NCBI RefSeq assembly: GCF_004006395.2
Contig: NZ_CP029758.2
Location: forward strand, 682,001-746,000
DNA length: 64,000 bases
From: Clostridium sp. AWRP
GTDB lineage: Bacteria; Bacillota; Clostridia; Clostridiales; Clostridiaceae
Direction of reading: 5' to 3'
In this document: piece by piece, positions 38,631-48,314 of the stretch
Numbering within the stretch: position 1 is the first letter of the stretch
Layout: the number at the start of each line of letters is the position of its first letter
Made by a program: the position numbers and the translations under genes
Notes under the pieces: model-generated
The model's input: only the letters and a program-made list of their open reading frames with translations
Database searches by the model: none
Told to the model about the DNA's origin: nothing

Positions 38631-41600
38631 TTAACTGCATCCTGTAGTAGAACCACAGTCAAGACATACCATACAAGTGCCGTTTCTTACCATTCTAGTA
38701 CTTGAACAAGTAGGACATACTGCACCATAAACTTTTTCACCATCTATTTTTTTTATTTTTGTTTCATTTCCATTAGTTTTTATGGTATTTAATTCAGGTG
38801 AAGAATTACCTAAAACTAAGCTGTCCTTATCGTAGTTTTCGGGTTTAACCTGGCATCTTGAATAATCCCCCAATTCTATATCAATTACCTTGCTTATAAG
38901 GTCTGAAATTGAGGATACATATTTTATATAAGGATGCTTCTGAACAAATCCATAAGGCTCATACTTTTGTCCCCTGAGCATTCGTGATATATCCTGAGGT
39001 GGAACATGGTATTGCAGCATAACGGATATTGCTTTAGAAAGAGAATTTAGAAGTCCCATTATTATAGTACCCTCTCTATCTGTAGTTATATATATTTCAG
39101 ATATTTCTCCATTAGAATTTCTGTTTACTGTAGTGTATATTTTAACGTCATCTATTTGAGCAGGATGGGTAGTTCCTGTGCGAATTCCAATGATTTTATC
39201 TCGCTTTGAATATTTTATTCCTTTTTGTAATTCCTTCACTTTTGATAAAAGTTGGTTATATGTAAAGTCTTCTATCTTTATATCATTGGAATCTGATAAA
39301 GTGGTATTTAAAGGCTGAGCGGCTTTAGAAGAATCCCTATAAAGGGCGATGCCTTTAACACCTAATTTCCAGGAAGTCAGAACTACATCTTTAAAATCTT
39401 GTACTGAAGCAGTTTTAGGTAAATTTACAGTTTTAGATACAGAACCTGATATAAGAGGGGTCAAACAAGCTACCATCTTTACATGTCCCATAGGATCAAT
39501 ATATCTTTCACCGCTGCCACATTTATTTGAAGTATCAAATATACTTAGGTGTTCATCTTTTAAATGAGGCGCACCTTCTATTTTGCCATCCAGTATTTTT
39601 TCATAAGTATAGTCATTTTCACATACATTTTCCTTTTCGAGTACATAGGACAGTATGTCTTCTATTTGTTCAGAGGTATAACCTAGATTTTTAAGGGCAA
39701 TAGTTATTACAGGATTTATAATAGTCATAAATCCTCCTCCAGATAACTTTTTATAAACAATGTGACTGAAAAATGGTTCTATTGAAGTAGCTCCACAGTC
39801 CATGGCAAAGGATATGGTTCCTGTAGGTGCTATAACTGAAACCTGGGCATTTCTGTATCCAAATTTGATACCACTTTTAAGTGCATTTATCCAGCAATCT
39901 TTTAAAGCCTTTCCTATGTAAGAAAGTCTTTCCTTTTTTAATACGCTGTGTTTTACCTTTAATGGAACATAATTTAGACCTTCAAATTCATTTGAAAAGT
40001 TATTCCCTAGAATTGCTCGGAGAGACTCCATATCTACGGAGGCTGCTCTAGCATGATTTCTTAAAACTCTCATCATATAGGGCTTATTTATTTCAAACTT
40101 TTTAAAGGGACCTATTTCTTTTGCCATAAGAGAAGACACATAATAAGACTCACCTGTAAGTATTCCAACAAGTGATGCAGCTAAAGTTCTAGATTCATCT
40201 GAATCGTAAGGATAACCCATAACCATAAATAACGAAGCTATATTTGATATACCAAGTCCTGTAGTTCTAAAAAGGTAAGTTTTTCTAGCTATATCTTCTG
40301 TAGGAAATTGTCCCCAGTGTATTGAAGATTCAAGAATAAGTTGAACAAGATCTATTATGTGTAAATATCCTTCTATGTCAAAAGTATTATTAGTTATATT
40401 GTAGAACTTGTATATGTTTATAGAAGCAAGGTTACAGGAAGTATCATCCAAAAAAGCATATTCTCCGCAGGGGTTTGTAGAATTTATCCTGTTATAAGGA
40501 GCATTTAGCTTTCCATCTTCACCTGCAGGACAGGTGTGCCAGGCATTAAATGTAGTACTGAACTGAGGTGCAGGATCAGCACATTTCCACGCAGAATTAT
40601 TAAAGGCATCCCATATGTTTTTTACTTTTTCTATCCTATTAAGCTTTGGATCAGTTCGACCAATAAGCTCAATGGTATCATCTGGATTTTCTTCTAATTT
40701 ACTTACCTTATTCATAAATTCATCGGAAAATCTTACTGAATTATTGCTGTTTTGACCAGATACAGTTTCGTAAGCTTCACCATCGATATCTGTATCATAT
40801 CCCATTTTACCAAGAGCTCTTACTTTGTCTTCTTCTTTGGATTTCCAGTTTATAAAGTCCATTATTTCGGGATGGTCTACATCAAGGCATACCATTTTTG
40901 CAGCCCTTCTTGTAGTACCACCAGATTTAATAGCTCCTGCATTTTTATCCAATGCTTTTAAAAAACTCATAAGTCCGGAAGAAGAACCTCCACCAGATAA
41001 TTTTTCACCTTTTGCTCTTATAGTAGAAAAATTAGTACCAGTTCCAGAACCTCCCTTAAATAATTTTGTCTCTGTGACAAATTGATTTGATATGGAATGT
41101 GATCCTAGAAGTTTATCTTCAATAGAAAGTATAAAGCAAGCAGAAGCCTGGGTTCTTGTGTAATTATCTTTAGACTCTACTACTTTATTGAGCTCTTCAT
41201 CGAAGTAGTAATTTCCCTGTTTAGCACCACATATGTCATAGGACAGTTTAAGACCTGTATTAAACCATTGCGGTGAATTAGGGGCATACATCTGATTTAA
41301 GAGAGCATATGCACATTCATCATAAAAAATAGAAGACTCCTCTTCTGTTTTTATAAGCCCTTCATCTTTTAGTGATTGACACCAGAAGTTTACCATCCTG
41401 TGAGTTACAGATTTCATACTATTTTCATAACCATTTTCTCCAGGAACTCCAGCTTTTCTAAAGTATTTAGAAGCTATTATATCGCAAGCATTTTGAGAAT
41501 AATTTTCAGGAAATTCTAGATTCTTCATATCAACTAATACTTTTCCTGTTTTATGATCTTCTAAGAACACATCAACTTTTTTCCATTTGAATAAATCATA

Positions 41601-41672
41601 TACTGTTTTACTATTGTTTTGTTTAAGAGATTTTGTAAAGTATCTTTTAAACAAGTCTTTTACGCAGTCCAA
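38631..41672 (-). CDS. nrdJ: Adenosylcobalamin-dependent ribonucleotide reductase (class II)
   Basis: A 1013-aa class II reductase that makes deoxyribonucleotides with adenosylcobalamin as radical source. It needs neither oxygen nor a second subunit. Visible parts are the GGSGTGTNFSTIRAKGE and SGGGSSSGLMSFLKA substrate region, the active-site NPCGEYAFLDDTSCNLASINI, and the late VIAPTGTISFAMDCGATSIEP. The C-terminus ends in a zinc-ribbon-like CPTCSSTRMVRNGTCMVCLDCG, shared with the vitamin B12-dependent NrdJ subgroup. It starts with TTG after AGGAGG at proper distance. Tandem NrdR boxes lie upstream, so regulation by NrdR is likely. The gene stands alone. Confidence 0.95.
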   Translation of the reverse strand: MDCVKDLFKRYFTKSLKQNNSKTVYDLFKWKKVDVFLEDHKTGKVLVDMKNLEFPENYSQNACDIIASKYFRKAGVPGENGYENSMKSVTHRMVNFWCQSLKDEGLIKTEEESSIFYDECAYALLNQMYAPNSPQWFNTGLKLSYDICGAKQGNYYFDEELNKVVESKDNYTRTQASACFILSIEDKLLGSHSISNQFVTETKLFKGGSGTGTNFSTIRAKGEKLSGGGSSSGLMSFLKALDKNAGAIKSGGTTRRAAKMVCLDVDHPEIMDFINWKSKEEDKVRALGKMGYDTDIDGEAYETVSGQNSNNSVRFSDEFMNKVSKLEENPDDTIELIGRTDPKLNRIEKVKNIWDAFNNSAWKCADPAPQFSTTFNAWHTCPAGEDGKLNAPYNRINSTNPCGEYAFLDDTSCNLASINIYKFYNITNNTFDIEGYLHIIDLVQLILESSIHWGQFPTEDIARKTYLFRTTGLGISNIASLFMVMGYPYDSDESRTLAASLVGILTGESYYVSSLMAKEIGPFKKFEINKPYMMRVLRNHARAASVDMESLRAILGNNFSNEFEGLNYVPLKVKHSVLKKERLSYIGKALKDCWINALKSGIKFGYRNAQVSVIAPTGTISFAMDCGATSIEPFFSHIVYKKLSGGGFMTIINPVITIALKNLGYTSEQIEDILSYVLEKENVCENDYTYEKILDGKIEGAPHLKDEHLSIFDTSNKCGSGERYIDPMGHVKMVACLTPLISGSVSKTVNLPKTASVQDFKDVVLTSWKLGVKGIALYRDSSKAAQPLNTTLSDSNDIKIEDFTYNQLLSKVKELQKGIKYSKRDKIIGIRTGTTHPAQIDDVKIYTTVNRNSNGEISEIYITTDREGTIIMGLLNSLSKAISVMLQYHVPPQDISRMLRGQKYEPYGFVQKHPYIKYVSSISDLISKVIDIELGDYSRCQVKPENYDKDSLVLGNSSPELNTIKTNGNETKIKKIDGEKVYGAVCPTCSSTRMVRNGTCMVCLDCGSTTGCS

Positions 41673-41760
41673 TTGACCTACCTCCTAAAAATATTTAAGG
41701 ATTTTATTTAAGCTAATAATAGAAGAATTATTTATTATGTATAGCTGCTTAAATAGAAAA

Positions 41761-41808
41761 ATACTATATATAGTATAAATAAGATTTTATAAATACCATA
41801 TATAGTGT
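41761..41808. promoter_or_regulatory. Tandem NrdR boxes upstream of nrdJ
   Basis: ATACTATATATAGTAT (41761-41776) and ATACCATATATAGTGT (41793-41808) closely fit the NrdR-box consensus ACACWATATATWGTGT. Their starts are 32 bp apart, three helical turns, as in known NrdR targets. They lie about 90-135 bases before the nrdJ start. Confidence 0.85.
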
Positions 41809-41982
41809 CTTTATATTATATGATATATTTTAAAAAAACTCAATTCATGATATATATTATATTTTAGCATATTTTTAAAATAACATAGTTTTTTTCTTCA
41901 TATGTTTTTATTTTGTAGTTATAATGATTTATAATTTAAATATAGGTTTTCAAATACTAAATTCTTAAGGAGAGTAAATTAT

Positions 41983-42489
41983 ATGATAAGAAAATTTCAA
42001 CATTACGTACCAGATGTAGATAAAAGTTGTTTTGTAGTAGATAATGCAGAAGTTATAGGGAAAGTTAAACTTTGTGAAGATGCAAACATATGGTTTGGGG
42101 CTGTGCTCAGAGGGGATGTAAGTAATATATATGTAGGAAAAGGAAGTAACATACAGGATAATTGCACTGTTCATACTGGTGAAAAAAGCTCAGCAGAGAT
42201 AGGAGAATATGTTACTGTTGGTCATAATGCAGTGATACATGGAGCCAAAATTGGAAATAATTCTTTAATTGGTATGGGCTCTATAATTTTAGATAATGCG
42301 GAAATTGGATCCGAGAGCATCATAGGGGCAGGAAGTTTGGTAACTAAAAATAAAAAAATACCTTCAGGGGTGTTATGTATGGGTTCACCTGCAAAGGTAA
42401 TTAGGAGACTTACTTTGGAAGAAAAGAAGTCTCTTAGACGGTCAGCAGAAGACTATATTGAAAGGGCTAAAAATTATAGTGAGTACTAG
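41983..42489 (+). CDS. Gamma-carbonic anhydrase-like hexapeptide-repeat protein
   Basis: A 168-aa left-handed beta-helix protein of the gamma-carbonic anhydrase family (YrdA/PaaY-like). Hexapeptide repeats fill residues about 12-135. The three metal histidines appear in CTVHTGEKS and VGHNAVIHG. Many members have weak or no anhydrase activity, so the reaction is uncertain; interconversion of CO2 and bicarbonate would suit an anaerobe with formate metabolism. AAGGAGAG lies before the ATG. A peptidase gene follows after 74 bases. Confidence 0.87.
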   Translation: MIRKFQHYVPDVDKSCFVVDNAEVIGKVKLCEDANIWFGAVLRGDVSNIYVGKGSNIQDNCTVHTGEKSSAEIGEYVTVGHNAVIHGAKIGNNSLIGMGSIILDNAEIGSESIIGAGSLVTKNKKIPSGVLCMGSPAKVIRRLTLEEKKSLRRSAEDYIERAKNYSEY

Positions 42490-42563
42490 GGAACAATATA
42501 TTAATCACATATTTATAAAGTTTGCATAAAAATAATATAGTAATAATATTTAGGGGAATTTAT

Positions 42564-43508
42564 ATGCCAATATTTAAACGTACTAGGGGTACTAATGTAG
42601 ACGTAGTTGATACAAATATAAATTACACTTATGATATATTAGAACAAGACTTAGTGGGGCTAGAAGCTAGATATCCTTTTATAATTATAGGAAATGCAGG
42701 ACAAAGTGTGCTTGGAAGGAAGATTTACTATGTGAGGCTTGGAGTGGGTCCTAATGAGGTATGTTATAATGGATCTCATCATAGTTTGGAATGGATTACC
42801 ACTCCACTTTTAATGAAGTTTATAGAAAATTTTGCAAAAGCTTATGCAGAGGGCAGGAATATAAGGGGGTATAATCCTGCTGATATATGGAGGAGAAGTA
42901 GTATATATATAGTCCCAATGGTAAATCCAGATGGTGTAGATTTAGTTTTAAATGGATTACAGAGAAGTAATCCGTTTTATAATGAACTTATAAGGTGGAA
43001 TAAGGGAAAAACTGATTTTTCTAAGGATTGGGAAGCTAACAATAGAGGAGTAGATATTAATCATAACTATAATGCAGGGTGGGAGCTTTCGAAAGCTGCA
43101 GAGCCCAGTTATGGTGTATATGGTCCAGGGCCTACCAGGTATTCAGGGCCTTATACTGAATCAGAACCTGAAACTAGGTCTATGGTAGCATTTACAAATA
43201 GCCACAATCTTAGACTAGTTTTGGCATATCACAGTCAGGGTGAGGTTATTTACTGGCAGTACAATGCATTTACACCTCCAGAATCAAGGAGGATAGGAGA
43301 ATTGTTTGCCAGGGTAAGTGGATATAGATTAGAACAGACTTCAGGAATAACATCTTATTCAGGATATAAGGATTGGTTCATAAAAATCCATGGTAGTCCT
43401 GGATTTACTATAGAAGTTGGAAAAGGTACTAATCCACTTCCAATAACTCAATTTTCAAAAATATACAATGATAATGAAGAAATTCTTTTGTTAGCCTCAG
43501 TTATATAA
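42564..43508 (+). CDS. M14-family zinc carboxypeptidase (endopeptidase I-like)
   Basis: A 314-aa zinc peptidase. The metal ligands are in HHSLEW (His-x-x-Glu) and in the later LVLAYHSQGEV, and the catalytic Glu is in GFTIEVGKG. The pattern MVNPDGVDLVLNG and the loop with DINHNY match gamma-D-glutamyl-diaminopimelate peptidase I. It probably trims peptidoglycan stem peptides. The N-terminus has no signal peptide and no LysM repeat, so it may act in the cytoplasm or be released in sporulation. The ATG at 42564 follows TAGGGGAATTTAT; an ATG at 42522 is in frame but lacks a site. Confidence 0.87.
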   Translation: MPIFKRTRGTNVDVVDTNINYTYDILEQDLVGLEARYPFIIIGNAGQSVLGRKIYYVRLGVGPNEVCYNGSHHSLEWITTPLLMKFIENFAKAYAEGRNIRGYNPADIWRRSSIYIVPMVNPDGVDLVLNGLQRSNPFYNELIRWNKGKTDFSKDWEANNRGVDINHNYNAGWELSKAAEPSYGVYGPGPTRYSGPYTESEPETRSMVAFTNSHNLRLVLAYHSQGEVIYWQYNAFTPPESRRIGELFARVSGYRLEQTSGITSYSGYKDWFIKIHGSPGFTIEVGKGTNPLPITQFSKIYNDNEEILLLASVI

Positions 43509-43516
43509 ATGAGTGC

Positions 43517-43939
43517 TTATTTATATATATCTACTAAAAGACCGCTTATATCGTCTATAGTAGCGGCTACGCTTAAGTTATCTTTTTGTTCACTCATGAG
43601 CATATTAGTTAGATCCTCTAATTTACTATCTATAGTATCTACAGTTATGAAATATTGAGTTTGCCAGAAGCTGATATCTTTTTTTATGCTATACATGTAA
43701 CTTAAGACGGATTCAAGGTATTCTTTTATCATTTTTTTATAAGATCTTACATCTGAATAGCATTTTGTTATGGCAAGTCTGTTTCCTTTCTTTTTTATAC
43801 TATCAAACATATTTTTAAGTTCCTGCTCTGACTTTTTCTCCATTTGTGAATTAAAACTCTGGGAAAAGTCTTTTTTAACAGATATATTTTTATTGCTTGA
43901 AGAAGGTTTAGAAGTTACACCAATTCTAGAAATTTCCAT
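43517..43939 (-). CDS. YaaR family protein (DUF327)
   Basis: A 140-aa protein matching the YaaR/DUF327 family of Firmicutes. It is mostly helical, with a Ser/Lys-rich N-terminus and the core LAITKCYSDVRSYKKMIKEYLESVLSYMY divided by a short turn. No enzymatic motif is visible. In bacilli the gene sits near DNA replication and repair genes, but here it is alone and convergent with the peptidase gene. GGAGGATTATTATGG covers the start. Confidence 0.82.
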   Translation of the reverse strand: MEISRIGVTSKPSSSNKNISVKKDFSQSFNSQMEKKSEQELKNMFDSIKKKGNRLAITKCYSDVRSYKKMIKEYLESVLSYMYSIKKDISFWQTQYFITVDTIDSKLEDLTNMLMSEQKDNLSVAATIDDISGLLVDIYK

Positions 43940-44266
43940 AATAATCCTCCATATTTTTATTTATCTGAGATAGTGATAACATTATATACTTAATTTTTGC
44001 ACATATAAAATTTTGACTTAATATAAAAATATTGCTTCGCAATATTTTTAAACTGCGAAAGTCGAGCTATATATCTATTATATATAATATTTTGTGAAAA
44101 ATATAGTTAATTGTATTTAAAATTAAATTAAAATACATATTTTTTGATTTTAAAAATATATTAGCATATATTATCCTGTACAGTATTATTTTGTAACAAC
44201 AATAATTATTTAATGTGTATAAGATTGTGGCGAATTCAAAAAATAGAATGAAAGGCAGGGGATTTT
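43940..44266. other. Divergent intergenic region with a 25-bp palindrome
   Basis: The region separates the YaaR gene from the Ca2+ ATPase gene. It holds a 25-base palindrome at 44025-44049 (stem AAAAATATTGC, loop TTC, stem GCAATATTTTT) that is repeated exactly at 53134-53158. I found no gene. Confidence 0.6.
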
Positions 44267-46891
44267 ATGTGGTACAAAAAAAGTATTAAAGAAATAACAA
44301 GAGAATTGGGTACAGATGTGATAAATGGATTAACATCTGAGGAAGCTTCAGTTAGAATAAAAAAATATGGAGAAAATAAGTTAATTGAAAAAAAGAAGAA
44401 ATCAATTTTAAAGCTTTTATTTGAACAGATAAATGATGTACTTATATATATATTACTTGCAGCAGCAGTGGTTTCAGCGGCACTTGGTGAAATAAGTGAT
44501 GCAATCATAATAATGCTTGTAGTTGTATTAAATGCAGTAATAGGCTTAATTCAAGAATCAAAAGCTGAAAAAGCATTGGATTCTCTAAAGAAGCTTTCAG
44601 TACCTAAAGCATTGGTTAAAAGAAATGGAGAAGTTATAGAGATTTCTTCTGAAAACATAGTGGTAGGAGATATAATCATATTAGATGCGGGTAAGTATGT
44701 TCCTTGTGATTTAAGACTGGTTGAAACCGGAAATTTAAAAATAGAGGAATCTGCATTAACAGGAGAATCCGTGCCTTCTGATAAGTATGTAGAAGATATT
44801 TTAGAAGATCAGGATATAGCTCTTGGAGATCAAAAAAATATGGCCTTTATGTCTACACTAGCCACTTATGGAAGAGGTGTAGGTGTGGCTGTGGCAACTG
44901 GTATGAATACTGAAATAGGTAAAATAGCCAAAATGTTAGATAATGATGAAAAAAATTTAACTCCACTGCAGAGAAAATTAAGCCAGCTTGGCAAAATGCT
45001 TGGCTTTGTAGTTATTATTATATGTGTACTTATGTTTATAACATCACTGATTCAAGAGAGAGATTTATTTGAGATGTTTTTAACGGCTATAAGTTTAGCT
45101 GTAGCTGCTATTCCTGAAGGTTTGCCAGCTATGGTTACTATAGTGCTTGCAGTAGGAGTACAGAGAATGATAGGCAAAAATGCAATAATTAGAAAACTTC
45201 CAGCTATAGAAACACTTGGTTCTGTAAATATAATATGTTCAGATAAGACAGGTACTTTGACTCAGAATAAGATGACGGTTACAAAGTTTTATGCAGACAA
45301 TATTTTAAATAACATTTCGGCTGTTGATTTAAAAAATAATATACATAAAGAACTTGTAGAAAACATGGTACTTTGTAATGATGCTACTTATTCAGAAAGT
45401 TCTAAGACTGGAGATCCTACTGAAATTGCACTTTTAGAAATGGGGGTTAAATTCAATGTATTTAAATCTGATGAAAGCAAGGAACACAGTAGGGTAAATG
45501 AAATACCTTTTGATTCAGATAGAAAACTTATGACTACTTTAAATAAATATGGGAATGAGTATCGTATAATTACGAAAGGTGCAGTAGATAATTTAATTAA
45601 AATTTGTGAAAATATATACCTGAAGGGAGAAGTTATACCTTTTACAGAAGAATTAAAGTCAAATGTAATTAATGCAGCAAATTCTATGTCAAATGAAGCA
45701 CTTAGGGTTTTGTCAGTTGCTTTTAAGGTTGTAGATTCACCTAAAATTCAAATTGATTCAATGGAAAGTGGATTAACCTTTGTGGGTCTTGTGGGAATGA
45801 TAGATCCTCCTAGAGAAAATGTAAAAAAATCTATAGATGAGTGTAAAAAATCTGGTATAGGTGTAGTTATGATAACTGGGGATCATAAAAATACTGCATT
45901 TGCTATAGCAAAGGAACTTGGTATAGCAGATCATGAATCGCAGGCGATATTAGGAGCTGAATTCGATAAATTATCAGAAAAAGATATACATGATAGAATC
46001 GATAATTTAAAAGTATTTGCTAGGGTATCTCCAGAGCATAAAGTAAATATAGTAAAGGCATTGAAGAAAAAAGGGAATATAGTATCTATGACAGGAGATG
46101 GTGTAAATGATGCGCCTTCATTAAAAACTGCGGATATAGGCGTGGCTATGGGGATTACGGGAACAGATGTGGCAAAAGGTGCTGCAGATATGGTGCTTAC
46201 AGATGATAATTTTTCAACTATAGTGGAAGCTGTTAAACAAGGAAGAAATATATATAATAATATAAGAAAGTCTATAGTATTTCTTCTTTCATGCAATATA
46301 GGAGAAATAATAGCACTGTTTATGGCAATAGTCCTTGGATGGCCTACAATTTTAAGACCAATTCATCTCCTTTGGGTAAATCTCATAACGGATAGTCTTC
46401 CGGCTTTGGCGCTTGGAGTAGATCCTGATGATCCTGATATAATGAAAGAAAAACCAAGAGATCCACGTAAAGGATTGTTTTCAGGTAAGAGCGGATTATT
46501 TTTAGTAGTTAATGGTATTTTAATAGGAGCACTTACCTTAGCTGCCTTTTATATAGGAACTAAGCTGTATACTAATTCACTTATACATGCGCAGACTATG
46601 GCTTTTGTAGTTTTAAGTGTATCGCAGCTATTTTATACTTTAAGTATTAGACATCATGAAAAATCTATGTTTGAAATTGGAATTTTCAGTAATAAATATT
46701 TAATAGATGCAATAGTTCTTGGTATAATAATGCAAAGTATAGTTATTACAGTACCCTTCTTGTCTTCAGTATTTAAAGTGTTTAAACTTACAATAAATGA
46801 TTGGACATTTGTATTAGCACTTTCTTTGGTACCTCTTTTAGTGAATGAAATTATAAAGCTTGTTTATAGAAAATGTAAAGTTTCTAAGTAA
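44267..46891 (+). CDS. Calcium-transporting P-type ATPase (P2 type)
   Basis: 874-aa cation pump of the P-type IIA group that expels Ca2+ from the cytoplasm. It has an N-terminal cation-ATPase domain (residues 1-70), four helices in the first half, the actuator motif ALTGES, the PEGLPAMVTIVLAVG site in helix 4, the phosphorylated Asp in CSDKTGTLTQNKMTV, TGDGVNDAPSLKTADIG, and ion ligands in LWVNLITDSLPALALGVD of helix 6. Lack of a heavy-metal Cys motif and presence of the helix 4/6 carboxylates support calcium. AAAGGCAGGGGATTTT precedes the ATG. Monocistronic. Confidence 0.93.
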   Translation: MWYKKSIKEITRELGTDVINGLTSEEASVRIKKYGENKLIEKKKKSILKLLFEQINDVLIYILLAAAVVSAALGEISDAIIIMLVVVLNAVIGLIQESKAEKALDSLKKLSVPKALVKRNGEVIEISSENIVVGDIIILDAGKYVPCDLRLVETGNLKIEESALTGESVPSDKYVEDILEDQDIALGDQKNMAFMSTLATYGRGVGVAVATGMNTEIGKIAKMLDNDEKNLTPLQRKLSQLGKMLGFVVIIICVLMFITSLIQERDLFEMFLTAISLAVAAIPEGLPAMVTIVLAVGVQRMIGKNAIIRKLPAIETLGSVNIICSDKTGTLTQNKMTVTKFYADNILNNISAVDLKNNIHKELVENMVLCNDATYSESSKTGDPTEIALLEMGVKFNVFKSDESKEHSRVNEIPFDSDRKLMTTLNKYGNEYRIITKGAVDNLIKICENIYLKGEVIPFTEELKSNVINAANSMSNEALRVLSVAFKVVDSPKIQIDSMESGLTFVGLVGMIDPPRENVKKSIDECKKSGIGVVMITGDHKNTAFAIAKELGIADHESQAILGAEFDKLSEKDIHDRIDNLKVFARVSPEHKVNIVKALKKKGNIVSMTGDGVNDAPSLKTADIGVAMGITGTDVAKGAADMVLTDDNFSTIVEAVKQGRNIYNNIRKSIVFLLSCNIGEIIALFMAIVLGWPTILRPIHLLWVNLITDSLPALALGVDPDDPDIMKEKPRDPRKGLFSGKSGLFLVVNGILIGALTLAAFYIGTKLYTNSLIHAQTMAFVVLSVSQLFYTLSIRHHEKSMFEIGIFSNKYLIDAIVLGIIMQSIVITVPFLSSVFKVFKLTINDWTFVLALSLVPLLVNEIIKLVYRKCKVSK

Positions 46892-47203
46892 AAAATCAAC
46901 TTATACTCCGGATATTTCTTGCAACTTTCAGCTCATTAAATATTTTGATAAGTCTAAGTAAAAAATTCTAAAAAAGCTAAGAACTTTTGAAAACTTGTAC
47001 CTCAAACAATTTAAAAGTTCTAAGTTTTTACGAATTTTTTTCTAAGACTTATATACAAAATATTTAAAAGAACTTCATTATTATAAAAATATGCCTGCAT
47101 ATAAGTTGGTTTTTAAGTTAAAAACTAAGAATTATTAACTCAACAACTATTAATTCTTTATTATTAATTATTAATTGATGGAACCTTGATTAGAAGTTCT
47201 ATG
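46892..47203. other. Convergent intergenic region with a hairpin terminator
   Basis: Between the ATPase and CvfB genes, AGAACTTTT (46980-46988) and AAAAGTTCT (47013-47021) form a stem with flanking A- and T-runs, so it could terminate both strands. The remainder is AT-rich with short TTAATTATTAATT repeats and no gene. Confidence 0.55.
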
Positions 47204-48076
47204 TTATTTGGTGTTTTTAAGTCTTGTTCCGTTTTCATCTTGTATGATAAGGTGTCTTTTCATGAGTCCACCTAAAGCATTTTTAAAATAATTTTTACTT
47301 TCATGAAAGGTATTTCTTATATCTTCTGGAGAGCTTTTATCATTATATGGCATAAAACCATTATGATTTTCTAAATAAGCTAATATAGACTCTTCTAAGG
47401 ATAATCTTTCATTTTTAGGTACGCTTCTAGGAGTGAGTCCTAGTTTGCCGTCTTCGTATATTTTTTTTATTCTTAAATTGAGTTCGTCCCCGGGATGAAT
47501 ATCTGTAAAATATTCATTATTCAATATAACCCCTCGGTAAAGATTATCTACGGCTACCATAGCGCTGTTATTGGTTTGAAATCCATAAATAGTACCTTTT
47601 ACTTCACTGCCAAGTGTGTATTTTTCATCTTTTTCATTGCTCTCAAGATCTAGGGTAAGCAAGTATCTGTCTATATCCGTAGTAGCTGCAATTCTATTGG
47701 TTTTATCTACATATAGATAAAATAAATAGTATTTTTCTGGAGTCAACTTATATTTTTGTTCTGCTAAAGGTACAAGTACATCTCTTTCCAAGCCTATATC
47801 TACGAAACTTCCGAAATTAGTATTAGCTACAACTTTTAAATATGCAAGTTCACCTATTTCTGCCTTAGGTTTTTTTAAAGTGGATATTATTCTGTCTTTT
47901 GAATCCTTATATATGAATGCATTAACTTCATCGCCAATGGAAAGGGTATCTTCAGTAATATCGCTTTTAGGAAGAAGTATATCGTCTTTAGTTCTACCTG
48001 TTCCTGCATCTAAGTAGTATCCGAAATTTGCTTCCCTGGTTATTCTTAGTTTGTTAAATTTCCCTATTAGTATCAA
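47204..48076 (-). CDS. CvfB-family RNA-binding protein with S1 domains
   Basis: 290-aa protein of the CvfB/YitL family. It consists of three S1-like beta-barrel repeats (residues about 1-65, 70-140 and 150-220) and a C-terminal winged helix (about 225-285, EESILAYLENHNGFMPYNDKSSPEDIRNTFHESKNYFKNALGGLMKRHLI, in pieces). The staphylococcal homologue binds RNA and affects virulence gene expression. The reading starts with TTG after AGGGGAGTG. Monocistronic. Confidence 0.85.
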   Translation of the reverse strand: MILIGKFNKLRITREANFGYYLDAGTGRTKDDILLPKSDITEDTLSIGDEVNAFIYKDSKDRIISTLKKPKAEIGELAYLKVVANTNFGSFVDIGLERDVLVPLAEQKYKLTPEKYYLFYLYVDKTNRIAATTDIDRYLLTLDLESNEKDEKYTLGSEVKGTIYGFQTNNSAMVAVDNLYRGVILNNEYFTDIHPGDELNLRIKKIYEDGKLGLTPRSVPKNERLSLEESILAYLENHNGFMPYNDKSSPEDIRNTFHESKNYFKNALGGLMKRHLIIQDENGTRLKNTK

Positions 48077-48213
48077 CTATATCTTCACTCCCCTGTAATG
48101 TTTAAAATATTTCTACTTCAAGCATATTATATAATAATATCATAGTTACTGCCAGTTAAGTTAGTATTTAAAGTAGTGTTTATAAGAAGAACTTTACTAA
48201 AATATATTTACAT

Positions 48214-48234
48214 CCAACTGTAGTTGGCTTTTTT
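48214..48234 (+). terminator. Orphan plus-strand terminator
   Basis: CCAACT-GT-AGTTGG (48214-48227) is followed by CTTTTTT. No plus-strand gene lies upstream between 48077 and this point, so it may end a short unannotated transcript or antisense readthrough. Confidence 0.5.
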
Positions 48235-48314
48235 GAAATGGAGTATTGAATTTAAATTTATTTTAACGTTAGTACACAAAAAGAATAAATAAATTCATAT
48301 TAAACAAAAATAAT

